Positions 33,144 to 43,926 of a DNA stretch of 64,000 nt are shown piece after piece. The first letter of the stretch is position 1; each line of letters opens with the position of its first letter. This DNA comes from Microvelia longipes (lineage: Eukaryota > Arthropoda > Insecta > Hemiptera > Veliidae): positions 23,482,377-23,546,376 of the forward strand of contig JACMZG010001863.1 of NCBI GenBank assembly GCA_018340805.1. The letters run 5' to 3'. The notes beneath the pieces are model-generated. The model had not been told where the DNA came from, did not search any database, and saw only the letters and a list, made by a program, of their open reading frames with translations. The translations under genes were made by a program, and so were the position numbers.

Positions 33144-33317
33144 ATGAAAATATTTTTATTTATCTTTGTAATCAATATAAAAATAATAATGGTAGAAATA
33201 CGTTGTTTTCCATTTACAGATAATTGCAAGGGGCGTCGTGGAAGTTTCTTATTGAAAATGAAAAAGGGGATCAAATCGACATTATTTAAAACTAGACGGC
33301 TCTTTTATGTAAGTTAA
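33144..33317 (+). CDS. Candidate exon of a small secreted or basic peptide
   Basis: From the ATG at 33144 the frame begins MKIFLFIFVINIKIIMVEIR, a signal-peptide-like start, then CFPFTDNCKGRRGSFLLKMK and a basic tail with KTRR, to a TAA at 33315-33317. A clean donor TAT|GTAAGTTA lies at 33309, so the frame may continue into another exon. An equally clean acceptor CCATTTACAG ends at 33219, so the alternative is an 89 bp internal exon 33220-33308 open only in this same frame. Cys-x6-Cys followed by Lys-Gly-Arg-Arg would suit an amidated cyclic peptide released at a dibasic site. That is inference, and the family is not recognised. Length and AT-richness mean a chance ORF cannot be excluded. Confidence 0.3.
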   Translation: MKIFLFIFVINIKIIMVEIRCFPFTDNCKGRRGSFLLKMKKGIKSTLFKTRRLFYVS

Positions 33318-33920
33318 TAAGTGTTCTTAAGTTATTAATTGATTATCACTTATTAATTTGTGTTCTTATTGGTTCATTACAATCTATTTTGAATTTCAGC
33401 CTAATCTTTTATTTTTATATTAAAATTTTATTTTTACTTACCTCACTATTTCCTTCGACTAACGTGATCTTTTCAAATTTCTTTTTAATTTTTTTTCATT
33501 TTTATCGTAGTTAGATAGGAAAAGCAACATGTTTGACTAAAAATCTGAAACAGGGAGTTGAACTAAATATTTGTTTTAGTTGTTTTTAATACCTTCTACG
33601 TTTTAATTTATCTTCAATAATAAGAGATAGGGATTTCTACGAAGTATACGTTAAGAAAACGACTTTAATTGTTTTATTACATATTTTAAGAATTAGTTAA
33701 CAACGTTTGCATTGATTGAATAAGTCTCTGCGATGATACTTCACCTAAAATTTTGAGTGTAGAGTATGCCTACTTAAAGTTAAATGCCTGTATGTTCACG
33801 AAGCTATTGGAGCTTATCTAATTCTTATTTTTGCCATTTTATGTATTATAATGTCTGCATGCATCTTTATTGTCATAGCTTTTAGCCCTAAAGCTTTTCT
33901 AAGTTATCTGACCAATAGAT
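33318..33920. other. AT-rich spacer
   Basis: No feature is recognised. Confidence 0.35.
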
Positions 33921-34432
33921 TAATTAGTAGTAATCTAGTAATGGGTGTACTACTAAATTAGTAATGTAGTAATGTTGGTACTATTCAATTAGAACTAGTA
34001 ATGGTTGGTTACTACTAGATCAATTAGTAATCTAGGTAATGGGTTGGTTACTCTAGACTAAATTAGTAATCTAGTAATGGTTGGTTACTACTAGGTCTAG
34101 TAATGGTTGGTTTACTACTAATCATTAGTAATCTAGTAATGGGTTGGTTACTACTGAGATCTTAGTACACTAGTAATCTGGGTTTGGTTACTACTAGTCA
34201 ATTAGTATCTAGGTAATGGTTGGTGACACTAGGTCAATTAGTAATCTAGGTAATGGGTTGGTTACAACTAGGTCAATTAGTAATCTAGGTAATGGGTTGG
34301 TTACAACTAGTCACTAGTAATAGTAATGGTTTGGTTACTACTAGGTAATTGTATCTAGAATGGTGGTTACTACTAGTCAATAGTATCTAGACAAATACAA
34401 TAGGTAGATTACTCATTGCATGGTGGTTAGTA
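33921..34432. repeat. Tandem array, unit about 39 bp
   Basis: About 12 copies of a unit containing GTCAATTAGTAATCTAGGTA and ATGGGTTGGTTACTACTAG, with frequent indels. It stops about 12 bp before the foldback element at 34444. Confidence 0.92.
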
Positions 34433-34443
34433 CGATATCCTTT

Positions 34444-34922
34444 AATAAGGAGAAGAAAAAAAGATGTCACTACTCACTTAGTATATTTATAGACAGAGCC
34501 GACTTTCAAATTTAACAGTTCATCATCAGTGCTTACCAACAAAGTACCAAACGAAATAAATATCAAAAGATGAAATAGATTTGTCTATTTCGTCTGTCTC
34601 CTAGCTTTTTTACTTCGCTTTCACCGGTATTATTTTATATCATTTTATTTATTTATTAAGTTTATGCTATTTATCCTATTTATCTTTTTTATTTTATCTT
34701 ATTTTTATTTTATTTTATTTATTAATTTTAGTTTATTTTAACTATTTTTTATTTATTTATTTATTTGCTTTTATTTATTATTTATTATTTTTTTCGTTTT
34801 TATGTTTATTTTGTTTGGTATTTTATAGGTAGGCACTGATGATGAACTGTTAAGTTTTGAAAGTCGGCTCTGTCAATAAATATTACTAATGGAGTGACAT
34901 CTTCCCTTTTTTTCTCCTATTT
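34444..34922. mobile_element. Family K MITE, about 110 bp TIRs
   Basis: The left arm 34444-34560 (AATAAGGAGAA, AAGATGTCACT, AGACAGAGCCGACTTTCAAA, TTAACAGTTCATCATCAGTG, then CCAAACGAAATAAA) is mirrored at 34810-34922. The middle is a T-rich (TTTATTTAT)n stretch. AAGATGTCAC/GTGACATCTT are close to the termini. There is no coding capacity. It is related to 340-479 through the AAAGTCGGCTCTG block. Confidence 0.8.
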
Positions 34923-35039
34923 GGAAACTCCACAACTCATCTTACTATCAGCCTTTAATGAGGTTAAACATGTTGTCCTCAAACTACCGGCTTAATTTCT
35001 TAAGTAAGTACTAAAGTAAGAGAAATCATTCTTAAACCA

Positions 35040-35300
35040 TTTCTGTGCTTATCGTTTTGTGTTGTCGTGATTTTTGCTGCCTTTGGTGCTTCTTAACTCA
35101 ATTTAAATAAATAGATGAAAAACAATATTACTTTTTATTATTTCACTTTTTACTATAAACAAAATAACAAGAAACCAACAGGAGGTAAGTGTCGCTCTTA
35201 ATTTAGGGCCTGCGCAGTTAATTTAATGATTATAAGCATGCAGAGTTCGTACTAAGCATGTGCAGTTTGTTTTTTACTTGTGTTTTGTGATAGACTATTG
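35040..35300 (+). repeat. Family H dispersed repeat, copy 1
   Basis: AATATTACTTTTTATTATTT, then TTAGGGCCTGCGCAGTTAAT, GATTATAAGCATGCAGAGTT, CGTACTAAG and TGTGATAGACTATTG match 53990-54310 in the same order. No TIR was found. The class is unknown. Confidence 0.65.
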
Positions 35301-36300
35301 TCTATTTTCTTTGTTCTGGATATGGAATAGAAGGGATGAAATCAATTTTTGAATCCGTAGGTGATTTATTTCCTAATAAAGCACTAATAAGAGTAATAAT
35401 TGAGCTAAATTAAATTTTACATTATAATACATAATTTACTATAACAAAAATTATAAAATATATTTATAAGTTATTTACATAACTAATAATTTATCTTGAG
35501 GGAAAATAGTATAGGTATGATAAGACGAATGACATATTATCTCTATATTAGTATATTTCTATATCCAATATATTGTAGTATGTATATACAGCGCTATATT
35601 TTATGTTTTTATTTAAAATAATTTGTGTGGACATGTTAAAACATTCGTTGTGAGAAATGGTTTTTGCTGCTTCAACGATTGGAATTTCACTTCCCTTCCA
35701 TGTAGAGAGAGCATTGTAATTTTATATAGAGTATCGGTTAAATATGTGGGATAAAAGGCATGTTCACACTTCACTCAATCTAACCATGTGGTTGCTATAA
35801 ACAAGGGCTTGTAATGTGATTTGTGTGTTCTGCGAGGGATCACTCGCATTCCCACGAGGGAAAAAGAAGAAAAACTTACCAGTGTTGTAGTGCCCTTTTT
35901 TCAAATGAAAACCTTGCAGTTGAAAAGTGGTAACCCTTATGAAGAGAAGGCATTCCCTTAGGCTACTCCAACCTTTTTTGGGGTTCGTACCTCCAATTAG
36001 GACGAACACTCTTTTTCAGGTCTGTGAATAATTTGTACAGGGTCTTTTCTACATACCTACTCTCTTAAAATGAAGTTCGGTTTCGTACTCCTAAGGGTAT
36101 TCGACACTCTTTTAATAATGGATCTCTGATACAGTTTTTCTCCATTGTTGCCAAAGCTTTTCCGGTTACAAATAGCTAACGTAGCCACTTAGCAATTGAA
36201 ACATTTCGAGTGGAAAAATAAATAAAAGGGTTTCAATGTAAAAATAATGAAAACTTGAAAAAGTGTGTTGAAATTTTAAAACAAGCTGCCAAATATGAAA
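35301..36300. other. AT-rich DNA with an unassigned minus-strand frame
   Basis: An 81-codon ATG frame on the minus strand (35764-36009, starting MFVLIGGTNPKKGWSSLREC) lies in somewhat GC-richer sequence. It contains a poly-Phe run and no recognised domain. It may be a decayed element. Confidence 0.25.
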
Positions 36301-36567
36301 CTAAACTCCCCTATCTCCAATCCGGGCAAATGTATTTTGGAATGTTTGATTTTTACTCAACAATCCATTTCTTGGTTGATTTAGTTGTTTATTCATTACA
36401 ACCAAATCATCAACGCTTCGACTTGTAATTAATTTTTTAAGGACATGCAAATATGATAATTTACCACCCAAATTGAAGTTGACGTCTTGATCTGATTTAG
36501 AAACGTCTAAGTTTTGACATATCGCAGGTGAAATGAGCGCATGCCAAAAATAAATTAGCGAAACCAA
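36301..36567 (-). CDS. Unassigned ORF, possibly a terminal exon
   Basis: The 88-codon minus-strand frame reads VSLIYFWHALISPAICQ at its start, then NLDVSKSDQDVNFNLGGKLS and a C-terminal FQNTFARIGDRGV before TAG. It has no ATG start. A TATTTTAG acceptor-like site lies just upstream (complement of about 36578-36585), so a last exon is conceivable. The Leu/Ile-rich start ending SPAICQ resembles a signal peptide with its cleavage site. No AATAAA lies close downstream and no family is recognised. Confidence 0.2.
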   Translation of the reverse strand: MVSLIYFWHALISPAICQNLDVSKSDQDVNFNLGGKLSYLHVLKKLITSRSVDDLVVMNKQLNQPRNGLLSKNQTFQNTFARIGDRGV

Positions 36568-37064
36568 ATATTTGCCACCTAAAATACGCCAAAGCTGGAC
36601 AAGTGCTTAGAGTACAGAGAGGATAGAGAAGGAGTTTTCTCAGTTCCTCATATGATCTTCATATTGGACTAGCTGTCAGTCCCATCTGGTGTGAATGGCG
36701 GTTAAGCTGCCAATGACAGTAAGAATACCAGTTATTGAGTGACGTTATTTCTTTTCAGGTTTAAAAGTGACCTGGTAGGCCATTAAAATGATAAGAAGCT
36801 TCGACTGTTACATCCTAGCAAAATGAATCTCCAGGCTTCTGAAGCTTCTAGGCGTAGTTACACCTACTATAGACTCTGGAGTAAAAGAAATGGACCTCAA
36901 GCTAGAAAAGCCTGACAAGCTTGTCAGTCTATTGCCCTTTAAACTACAGTGTCATTGGACCCATGTTAAATGGGCTACGTAAGTCTCAAATTTTGTAAGA
37001 GCCTAGATACGATAATTGATTAATAAGCTGTCAAAGCTTTAATGTCAGCTTGTCTGTCCAGGCA
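36568..37064. other. Less AT-rich DNA, possible decayed element
   Basis: A TTTCTTTTCAG acceptor at 36758 and a TAC|GTAAGTC donor at about 36979 bracket 220 bp, but all three frames are closed. A 30-codon ATG frame (36823-36915, starting MNLQASEASRRSYTYYRLWS) is present. CTGACAAGCTTGTCAG is a perfect 16 bp palindrome at about 36913-36928. Confidence 0.3.
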
Positions 37065-37100
37065 TATATAAATATGTGATCTCGCGAGTTTCTCTCAGTA
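37065..37100 (+). promoter_or_regulatory. Core promoter: TATATAAA plus TCAGT initiator
   Basis: TATATAAA at 37065-37072 is followed by CTCTCAGTA, whose TCAGT matches the arthropod initiator. Taking the A of TCAGT (37097) as +1, the TATA box starts at -32, the canonical distance. A downstream DPE is not evident. Transcription would run to the right. No gene start is recognised there, so it could also be the promoter of a solo LTR. Confidence 0.45.
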
Positions 37101-37537
37101 AAGACTGAGAGTCAGCCAGAACGGAAAGCTTAGAAAACTGTAGCTCATCTGCTTAACTATCTATCTAATCTGACCATCTATCTAAGGATTTTCAAAAAAA
37201 CCAAATATCTCGAGAGGGAGAGGATATGGACCAAGTCCTTAGATTCAATCTTCTAAACTCGTCTTCTAAAATCTTCTAAAATAATAGCTGGGACAGGTCT
37301 CAATTAGTCTAGCCTAGGTAAAAAAGTGCATAGAAAGTGCCTAGATGACCTGCATATTACAAGCAATAATGTTAGTTCTGTTAATATAATTTCTGGTTAC
37401 AATAGCATAATAATTAAAACACAAAACCCCATAGTATCCAACTTTTGATCAATAATATTTTGATCATTGAAAACTAATGAGCTAAAATATAGTTTTACCT
37501 CTATAATGCTCTCCTTTAACGAGTTTGCATCTAAACT
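37101..37537. other. Spacer downstream of the promoter-like site
   Basis: CTATCTATCTAATCTGACCATCTATCTA at 37158-37185 is a short CTAT-rich stretch. No reading frame is recognised. Confidence 0.3.
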
Positions 37538-37750
37538 TTAGATCAGAATACTAAACATCTGGTGTGTGGTGATGATGCACTGTAACTCTTGAATCGAAAC
37601 GGAATTTTTCGTAAAGACTGATTTGTAGGGAGCAGAAGCTAGGAAGCCTATTGCTCGTGGACAATGTCCTATCAGGTTATGGATCTCTGTAGAATTGGCG
37701 GTGTCAAAGAGGCCACGGCGATTTGAGCAAGCCCGCAAAGCGGCCTTCAT
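37538..37750 (-). CDS. Unassigned GC-richer ORF
   Basis: The 70-codon ATG frame starts MKAALRACSNRRGLFDTANS and continues EIHNLIGHCPRAIGFLASAP. It is GC-richer than its flanks, which argues for past coding function, either as a host exon or as a piece of a mobile-element protein. No domain, donor or acceptor could be assigned. Confidence 0.25.
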   Translation of the reverse strand: MKAALRACSNRRGLFDTANSTEIHNLIGHCPRAIGFLASAPYKSVFTKNSVSIQELQCIITTHQMFSILI

Positions 37751-40259
37751 GACAAAGGAAATGCCACGTTAGACCAAATAATACAAAGCATAAACCAATA
37801 AGCATTGGGTTTCTTCTAAGTGGATCCAAAGGCGATATATATCCCGATACGCAATGTTTGTTTTATTATTAATATTTTGCTTGTTTTATTTACTTTAGTC
37901 TATTTGCTAAAGTTAATAATTTTATCCGTGGCGTTGGCTAAATTGATTTTTAATCATTACCAGAAGAAAGCTTGTGATTGCAAAAAAGCAAAGTTTTTTC
38001 TTCTCTTGTTTAATCTTCAAAACTTACTTCATGCTTTTTCTTTTCAGAATATTCTGTCATTAGGATTTATTAAATTCCAATCCATTAAATTGCATACTTA
38101 CTTTGTGCTTATTAGTTCCCCTTAGAAAACACAACGCTTTTAATTTTCCAATGCAATTTTCAGTCCTTGAAAACCTGATGATAAACTGATTACTTATAAC
38201 ATTGAAAAAGGCTAGGAGGAATGGAAAATACAAGTGTGAGTGACGAGTTTCATAGAAATAATAGAATAAGTGTAGGGAGTGCACAAGAATAAAAAGAACA
38301 ATAAAAAAGGAATTCAAAATTGAGCGAAGGGAAGTTTATCTTTATCTGATATAAGTAAAGATTATATAAGACTCCCTCCATGATAATACAATATAGAAAA
38401 TATGAAATATTCCGAACGTCATAGGAAAGGGGCACTGCAATATCATCACTTCCTTAGTATACGAGAGAGGAAGAGAAAGGACAATAAAAAGGCATTGTGC
38501 TTCAGTTTGAAGCTTCATGAAGAAACTGTCAATTTTCTTAAAAAGAAATCGATTTATCATAAATACTGCAGCAATGTTGTTTGAATAATGTAATTTCTTT
38601 GTTATGACTTTTTTATTAGCAAGGTGTAATGTTTTGGATTTTATAAAGAAAATAAGTGGAAATAGTTTTGGAAAAATATTATAGTTTTCATTTTCATAAA
38701 TATACTCTAAAAAATAACATGGATAAAAAGATCCTTCGTTTTTACTCACTATTATTTACTAGAATAGTTTTTACTAACGAATAATTTTGTGAGTAAATTA
38801 AATAATTTACTCAACTAATTAACTATGTCTGTTTCAGTGCGTGTCTGTTACGGTGGAACCCCCTTAAAAAATAGTACAATTATTCACTATATTGTTAACA
38901 TTGCAAGATTATTAATTGGGGATTCTTAAAAAAAAAAATATTGATGTCATAGTTTGTAACCGCTGAAGCATGCTTCGAAAGTAATAAAACTGTATAAATT
39001 TTTCTCAGTAATATTTAATATTGCTCCCTTAACTCCTGTAGCATCGTTTTGGTCTGCCAATCTGCCCTCACTTTAATTATTACATGTTTAGGTGTTTTAA
39101 ATTTATATGTCTAAGGAACGATTACCGATAACTTTAGTAACTTCTGTAACCATCACAAACCAATACTAGACATCAATCGCTAAAATTACCCACTATAAAC
39201 AAGCACTAGCTTAAACATCTTTTACGTAGTCATTTATAACTTTTAACATTATTGAGTTATTACTGGCCCCTTAGTGGTTATTTTGGTGGAATGTGGTTCA
39301 CATTGGTTGCGGCTGGTTACACTTGGTAACAGCCACTGTCATATTGACATATGACAATGTTAATAAATATAATATAACAATATAACACTTAGTAAGTATA
39401 TTATTGACTATAAGAACAAAAAATTGAAGGGGCAAAAGAAAGACGTTGTCTATTATAATGGTCCCACTAAATTTTATCTTCAAATGTCCAGCTTTTCTGC
39501 ACACACAGTACTCGAGCAATGGCCTCTAACCCCTCAGATGAAGTCCCTTGGGTAGTTGTATCACTCACATTTTTTAAGAAATGTATTATTCATATCAGGA
39601 AGCCAATGGGGCTCCGAACAATCTTTAGAGCGTTATTTACGGATGTAATTTTGCTTAAGTCGGGACAGCATTAGAAACTATACGCGTGTATTAAGGTTGT
39701 GCGTACGTAACACGATAAAGATCAACCGATTTTGATTAGATGAATCGTTAAAACGTAACTTAGTGAAACAATAAAGTCCTGTGAAGAATTGATATTTTTT
39801 TGGAAAATCCATCTTTCGTGTCTAAAAGGAGACTATCTTCAACTTTTTTTAAAAAATTATTTTTTTAGAAAACTTAAAAAAATAGTATTTCTTAAAATTA
39901 ATTTCTACTGGTAGTTCGAAGCAAACACAATTGTGGCAAACAAGTGTAAATTTAAATTCAATACATAGAGCGCTACAAGTGTTTTCATGGTATTTTTGGA
40001 AATGATATGAGGAAACCTAGTTTATTTACATTATTCTATTTTCTATGATTACATGTCCTTTTTTAGTTTCTAGTTCTCTACAACTCGGACATTTTTACAA
40101 AATTAAATACTGTTATATAGTATTTAATTAGAAAAGCACATTTATGAAAGTCACTAGCTAATTAATAATATAATTAAATCGATTTTTAATGTTAAATTAT
40201 ATAATCTGTTATTATATGAGCAATTAAAATTCTAATATTAAAGATAAATTTTTATAAAT
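37751..40259. other. AT-rich DNA without recognised gene
   Basis: Overlapping frames of 60-135 codons on both strands at 37820-38750 have low-complexity Phe/Ile/Lys-rich content typical of chance frames in AT-rich DNA. No repeat family is seen. A GGCTGGTTAC/GTAACAGCC-type hairpin is near 39310-39335. Confidence 0.35.
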
Positions 40260-40350
40260 AAAAGAATCGGGTTTGGAGTACCTCGAAAATTTTTAACAGC
40301 AAGTTGCAACAACTCGCTTCGCTCGTTCTCAGATAGTAAATGCATCCGTT
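40260..40350. repeat. Family G GC-rich tag, copy 2
   Basis: TTGGAGTACCTCGAAAA and CAACTCGCTTCGCTCGTTCTC repeat the wording of 3355-3430. The following TGATAAACATACTTG resembles the AACTGTAAACATACC at 3468. It probably marks the same unknown repeat. Confidence 0.45.
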
Positions 40351-40639
40351 TCATTCTCAGCGGTCATCCATACTGCACTGACTACGTTCAATGCTATTGA
40401 ACCTATATGCTAACAAAAATGATAAACATACTTGTATTAAAACAAAACTTGGTATACATATTTATTACTTAAAGGATTATACTTGTACTAAATTTTTACT
40501 CCATTGGACTGTTTTCCGATTTTTTAAAAACCGGACACAAGTTATTTGATAAAAATTGAACTAATGCTGATGATGAAATGAAACATGGCACATATGTTAG
40601 TCTTACACATGGTTACATACGTTCTAAATCTCAATCCGA
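40351..40639. other. AT-rich spacer
   Basis: No feature is recognised. Confidence 0.3.
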
Positions 40640-41005
40640 TATCGAATCATTTTTCCGCGTTTTATGATTTTCCGAAATTTTACCGAGTGAATAATGCGGG
40701 TTAATGGCGTCAAAAAATATATTCCGTATAGCACAACTACACCGGTAGACTGGATTTTTGTAGAAAGTTTCAACTTTCTAGCATAAATACACTAGGAGCT
40801 ACGATAGTAACAGACATACTCAGACACATAAACTCACACACACATAATGACAAATAAATTTGTGAATACCACTTAAAAGGCCTTAAAGACACCTGAAACG
40901 GATAATTCCGGTGTCATCCCGGTTTCGGTTTTTTTCTTTATACGAACACAATACTTTTTCTTTATACCGACTTTATAAATGAGCAAAAGTTAAAAGTCAT
41001 AAATT
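40640..41005 (+). repeat. Family A repeat, longest copy
   Basis: It contains every block in order: ATCATTTTTCCGCGTTTTAT, AATGCGGGTTAATGGCGTCA, TAGCACAACTACACCGGTAG, AGTTTCAACTTTCTAGCATA, TACACTAGGAGCTACGATAG, a CACA-rich tract, ACACCTGAAACGGATAATTC, ATCCCGGTTTCGG and GAACACAATACTTTTTCTTT, with a diverged end AATGAGCAAAAGTTAAAAG. It is a good reference for aligning the other copies. Confidence 0.8.
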
Positions 41006-41429
41006 AATACAATTATTCATTTTAAAATTAGTATCAAACATGTATCGTATGTCAACGCCCGTCTATTTATGCCAGCGCCAGTATGAACATGCTAAGCTGT
41101 TAAGTTACTTTATATTTTTGTATTATTATTAATTATCTTAATTACAATTATTACTAATTTCTAAATAATCTTATCTTTTTTTTATAATACTTCAGATAAC
41201 TAAGTATTTCTGAAGAAGTATTTGTTTTTATTTTAAATAGTTTAATTATTGGTTTCGTATCTAGTTAATAATGAATTGCGTGTTAGAGCCTAATATATTT
41301 AAATCCTATTTATTAAGTAAACCCTAAAACTTTAAACTATCTTTAGGAATCGACATCAATAACAACAAGCAAGTAATAGCAGACAAAGTTAGTAAGTAAT
41401 CTGCAGTAATACCATTTAGTCATTGTCGA
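41006..41429. other. AT-rich spacer
   Basis: No feature is recognised. Confidence 0.3.
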
Positions 41430-41830
41430 CAACTTATTATAATACTATGTATAGAAGGAGCATAAATAATATCAGCGAAGCCTGTTTACTGGTGGTCTTA
41501 ACTAATGCTACCACCCTAACAATATACAATTTTCTCATATCTTCCTGTTCCCGGATTATTAAGTTATATTATTAATTAATGCTTGATGATTCATTAAATA
41601 CTAATATATGTATTGATAAAATATCGTTTTATAATGTTTGAGAATGATGTTTGAGAATGAGCATAAATGGAGTCCATCGTAATAGATCGTTTTATAAATT
41701 GTATTTTAACGTTTAAAAAAAACAATGTTAAAAGAAGTCCTCATCAGTTTTTTGCTATCTAAGCCTATTTTTTAAATACATAGCTGATTTTTTAAAGTTA
41801 AGTTATACCTGTTTTTATAAACATTCTTCA
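41430..41830 (+). mobile_element. Family L element, copy 1
   Basis: ATAGAAGGAGCATAAATAAT, ACTGGTGGTCTTAACTAATG, CTACCACCCTAACAATATAC, TATTATTAATTAATGCTTGA and GTCCTCATCAGTTTTTTGCT follow the same order as 63290-63600. The left inverted arm seen in copy 3 is mostly lost here. Confidence 0.65.
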
Positions 41831-42187
41831 TGAATGGATATTTATGATAAATTTATATCACAATGGTGGTACTCCTACTGAGATGCAACAATTAATTGAC
41901 TTTCATGTTATCAATGGAATTCCAGTGTGTTTACGGTCTGCTTCCTCTATACTAGTATTATTCTAAGGTCGTCATGTATAAGATATATAAACAATCTCAA
42001 ATATATGCATTTGTTTGTAATTTATTTTGGTTAGAATTAAAAAATCAAGTACGGTACGTTTACCTTACAACTTTAGACTCGCTTCGCTCGTCTACAGAAG
42101 GTCACTATTCTAGTGTGATATCACTTAAGTCTCGCAACGCTTATCTTAGAATTATTATGTAATCCAACATGTTATGACTTAAGATTA
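41831..42187. other. AT-rich DNA with a family G word
   Basis: GACTCGCTTCGCTCGTC at 42076-42092 is the family G signature. No gene is seen. Confidence 0.35.
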
Positions 42188-42364
42188 GTTATAGCTTAGA
42201 AAAATATATTATGTAGGTAAAACGTCATAATTTTAACATATCTGACGATGGTCAAAGCGTGGATAATAATTCACGTAAGCTTTATAATATTTTTCAAGCT
42301 ATAGCTTTGAGACATATTATATCATTTAGGTAAAATGTCATAATTTTAACATATCTGACGATAT
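42188..42364. repeat. Tandem duplication, period about 112 bp
   Basis: GTCATAATTTTAACATATCTGACGAT occurs at about 42224 and 42336, each preceded by TAGGTAAAA and by a TATAGCTT..ATATTAT segment. Confidence 0.75.
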
Positions 42365-42414
42365 GACGTCCGTAAAAAAACGTAAGAAAAACAAATATTA
42401 TAGACCTTTAACGT

Positions 42415-42835
42415 TTCCGATTTTTAAAATTCTGAGCAACACAATTAGATTTGATGTCTGATTTTTGTGGCAAGTTTCAACTCTCTACCATAAACTTATG
42501 CGGGAGGTAAGCGTGACAGACACACTGAGATGCAGACTCGCAAAGATAGCGTAATGAAAACTACTTTACGGAATAATTTTAATACACAAAAACCTTGGTT
42601 TCGAATTTGGTTGAATAGACACACGGCTTAAATCAGTTGACACCGCGGGAAAATAGTGTGAAGAACCAATAAGGTGGCCTGATTTGAAATGAAAGGCGTA
42701 GTTCAACATCCAGGACAAACGTCATTGGCTTCCTCACATTATTTTTCCACGCTATCAACTGATTTTAGCTGCGTGTCGTATTATAGTGATCCCAATACTT
42801 TTCGTATCTACGGTAGTTGGCTAAAAAGTAAAAAT
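42415..42835 (+). repeat. Family A repeat interrupted by a family D MITE
   Basis: The left part 42415-42612 has AGTTTCAACTCTCTACCATA, a GACAGACACACTGAGATG tract, AAAACTAC and TTGGTTTCGAATTTGG. The missing right end (CAATACTTTTCGTATCTACG, then AAAAAGTAAAAATT) resumes at about 42790-42835, after the family D element. Confidence 0.7.
42616..42784. mobile_element. Family D MITE nested in family A
   Basis: The ends are ACACGGCTTAAATCAGTTGACACC..GGGAAAATAGTGTG and CACATTATTTTTCCACGC..ATCAACTGATTTTAGCTGCGTGT, an imperfect TIR of about 40 bp. The 90 bp interior matches 21075-21150. The ORF at 42689-42871 spans the junction and is an artefact. Confidence 0.8.
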
Positions 42836-43820
42836 TTATATTACTTAAATAAAACCTTAGAAAAACATTGAAAATTAATCAAACTAGCTTAACCTGTCAA
42901 TTCGGTGGTATAAAAGGTATAAACAAGGAAAAAATAGTTTTTATTAAAATTCTGTAAAAAGCAGTCAATGCTATTTAAATCAAGTGTAATTAATAATCAT
43001 CTAGTAACTTTTTATTCACGTTTTGCAAAACTCAGTGGTATCAAATGATAAATATTTCTAATTTCTAATAATTAATAATATTAATATATCAAATAAATTA
43101 ATTTTTTTAAAAAAAATATTATTTTAAATAAGTACAACAAGTAACAATTTAGTAAAACGTTTTTGCAATAAAGGTATACTCTAGCATTCCCACTTTCTCA
43201 CAAAAGTGTTAATTTCCTCTGGGGTGCTCTAATGCCTAATTCACTCACGTAATGCTTAATGCATTTTATCAATTTTGACCAATAATTCCTTATAATACAA
43301 GATTAAAATATTATTATATTACTTGATAAGATAACAGAAAGTTTTTAGTATTTTTATTATTACTACAATATTATCTGCATGGATATTAATTAAGCCCTTA
43401 TTTGTTTACATAATATATTCTTCTCTACTCCGCAGTTAAAACTATAGAAGTTGATTTCTTTTGTTGATTCATTCGTATTGTGTCATACATATACTTTTTA
43501 TCTCATTTTATCAACCAATTAAAAGTCTACATTTAATTACAGAAATACTAAATCCATAGAGGAGTATGATCTGTATTAATACATTAGGATGCTTGTAACA
43601 TCTTTTTGGGGCTTCAGGGGCTCTGTGTAACCTCAATGAAAACTCATTTAAGAGTGAGGTTATGGTTGTTAAGGTTATAACAAATAAATCTTTGTCGGCT
43701 TTCCGCGCATATTTGTGGGACATATTTTGCATTATAAAAGTTACTGTACTTTTGCACTGTTTATTGGATTATATTAATAATTGAGGGCGTTCAGGTTACT
43801 TTTTGGTGTTTCAAAATATG
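42836..43820. other. AT-rich DNA without recognised gene
   Basis: No feature is recognised except a 73-codon minus-strand frame (43511-43732) without a domain. Confidence 0.3.
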
Positions 43821-43926
43821 GTGGACACCCTGTCCACTAATTTGATTTCGTTATTTTAACATATTGATATTATTACTAGAGGGACCCTCGACCCTCCCTC
43901 TAGTAATAATATCAATATGTTAAAAT
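43821..43926. repeat. Perfect 32 bp stem-loop beside a 7 bp stem-loop
   Basis: Positions 43853-43884 are the exact reverse complement of 43895-43926 (32 of 32), with the 10 nt loop CCCTCGACCC. Just upstream GTGGACA/TGTCCAC (43821-43837) forms a second hairpin with a 3 nt loop. The stem does not match another element in the window. Perfect identity implies recent origin or strong constraint. Confidence 0.95.

Noticed and set aside
36759..36979. Exon between a TTTCTTTTCAG acceptor and a GTAAGTC donor
   Set aside because: All three frames contain stops, so it is at most a non-coding or decayed exon.
38060..38749. Several 60-135 codon ORFs on both strands
   Set aside because: Phe/Ile/Lys-rich low-complexity content, mutual overlap and no splice context are typical of chance frames in AT-rich DNA.
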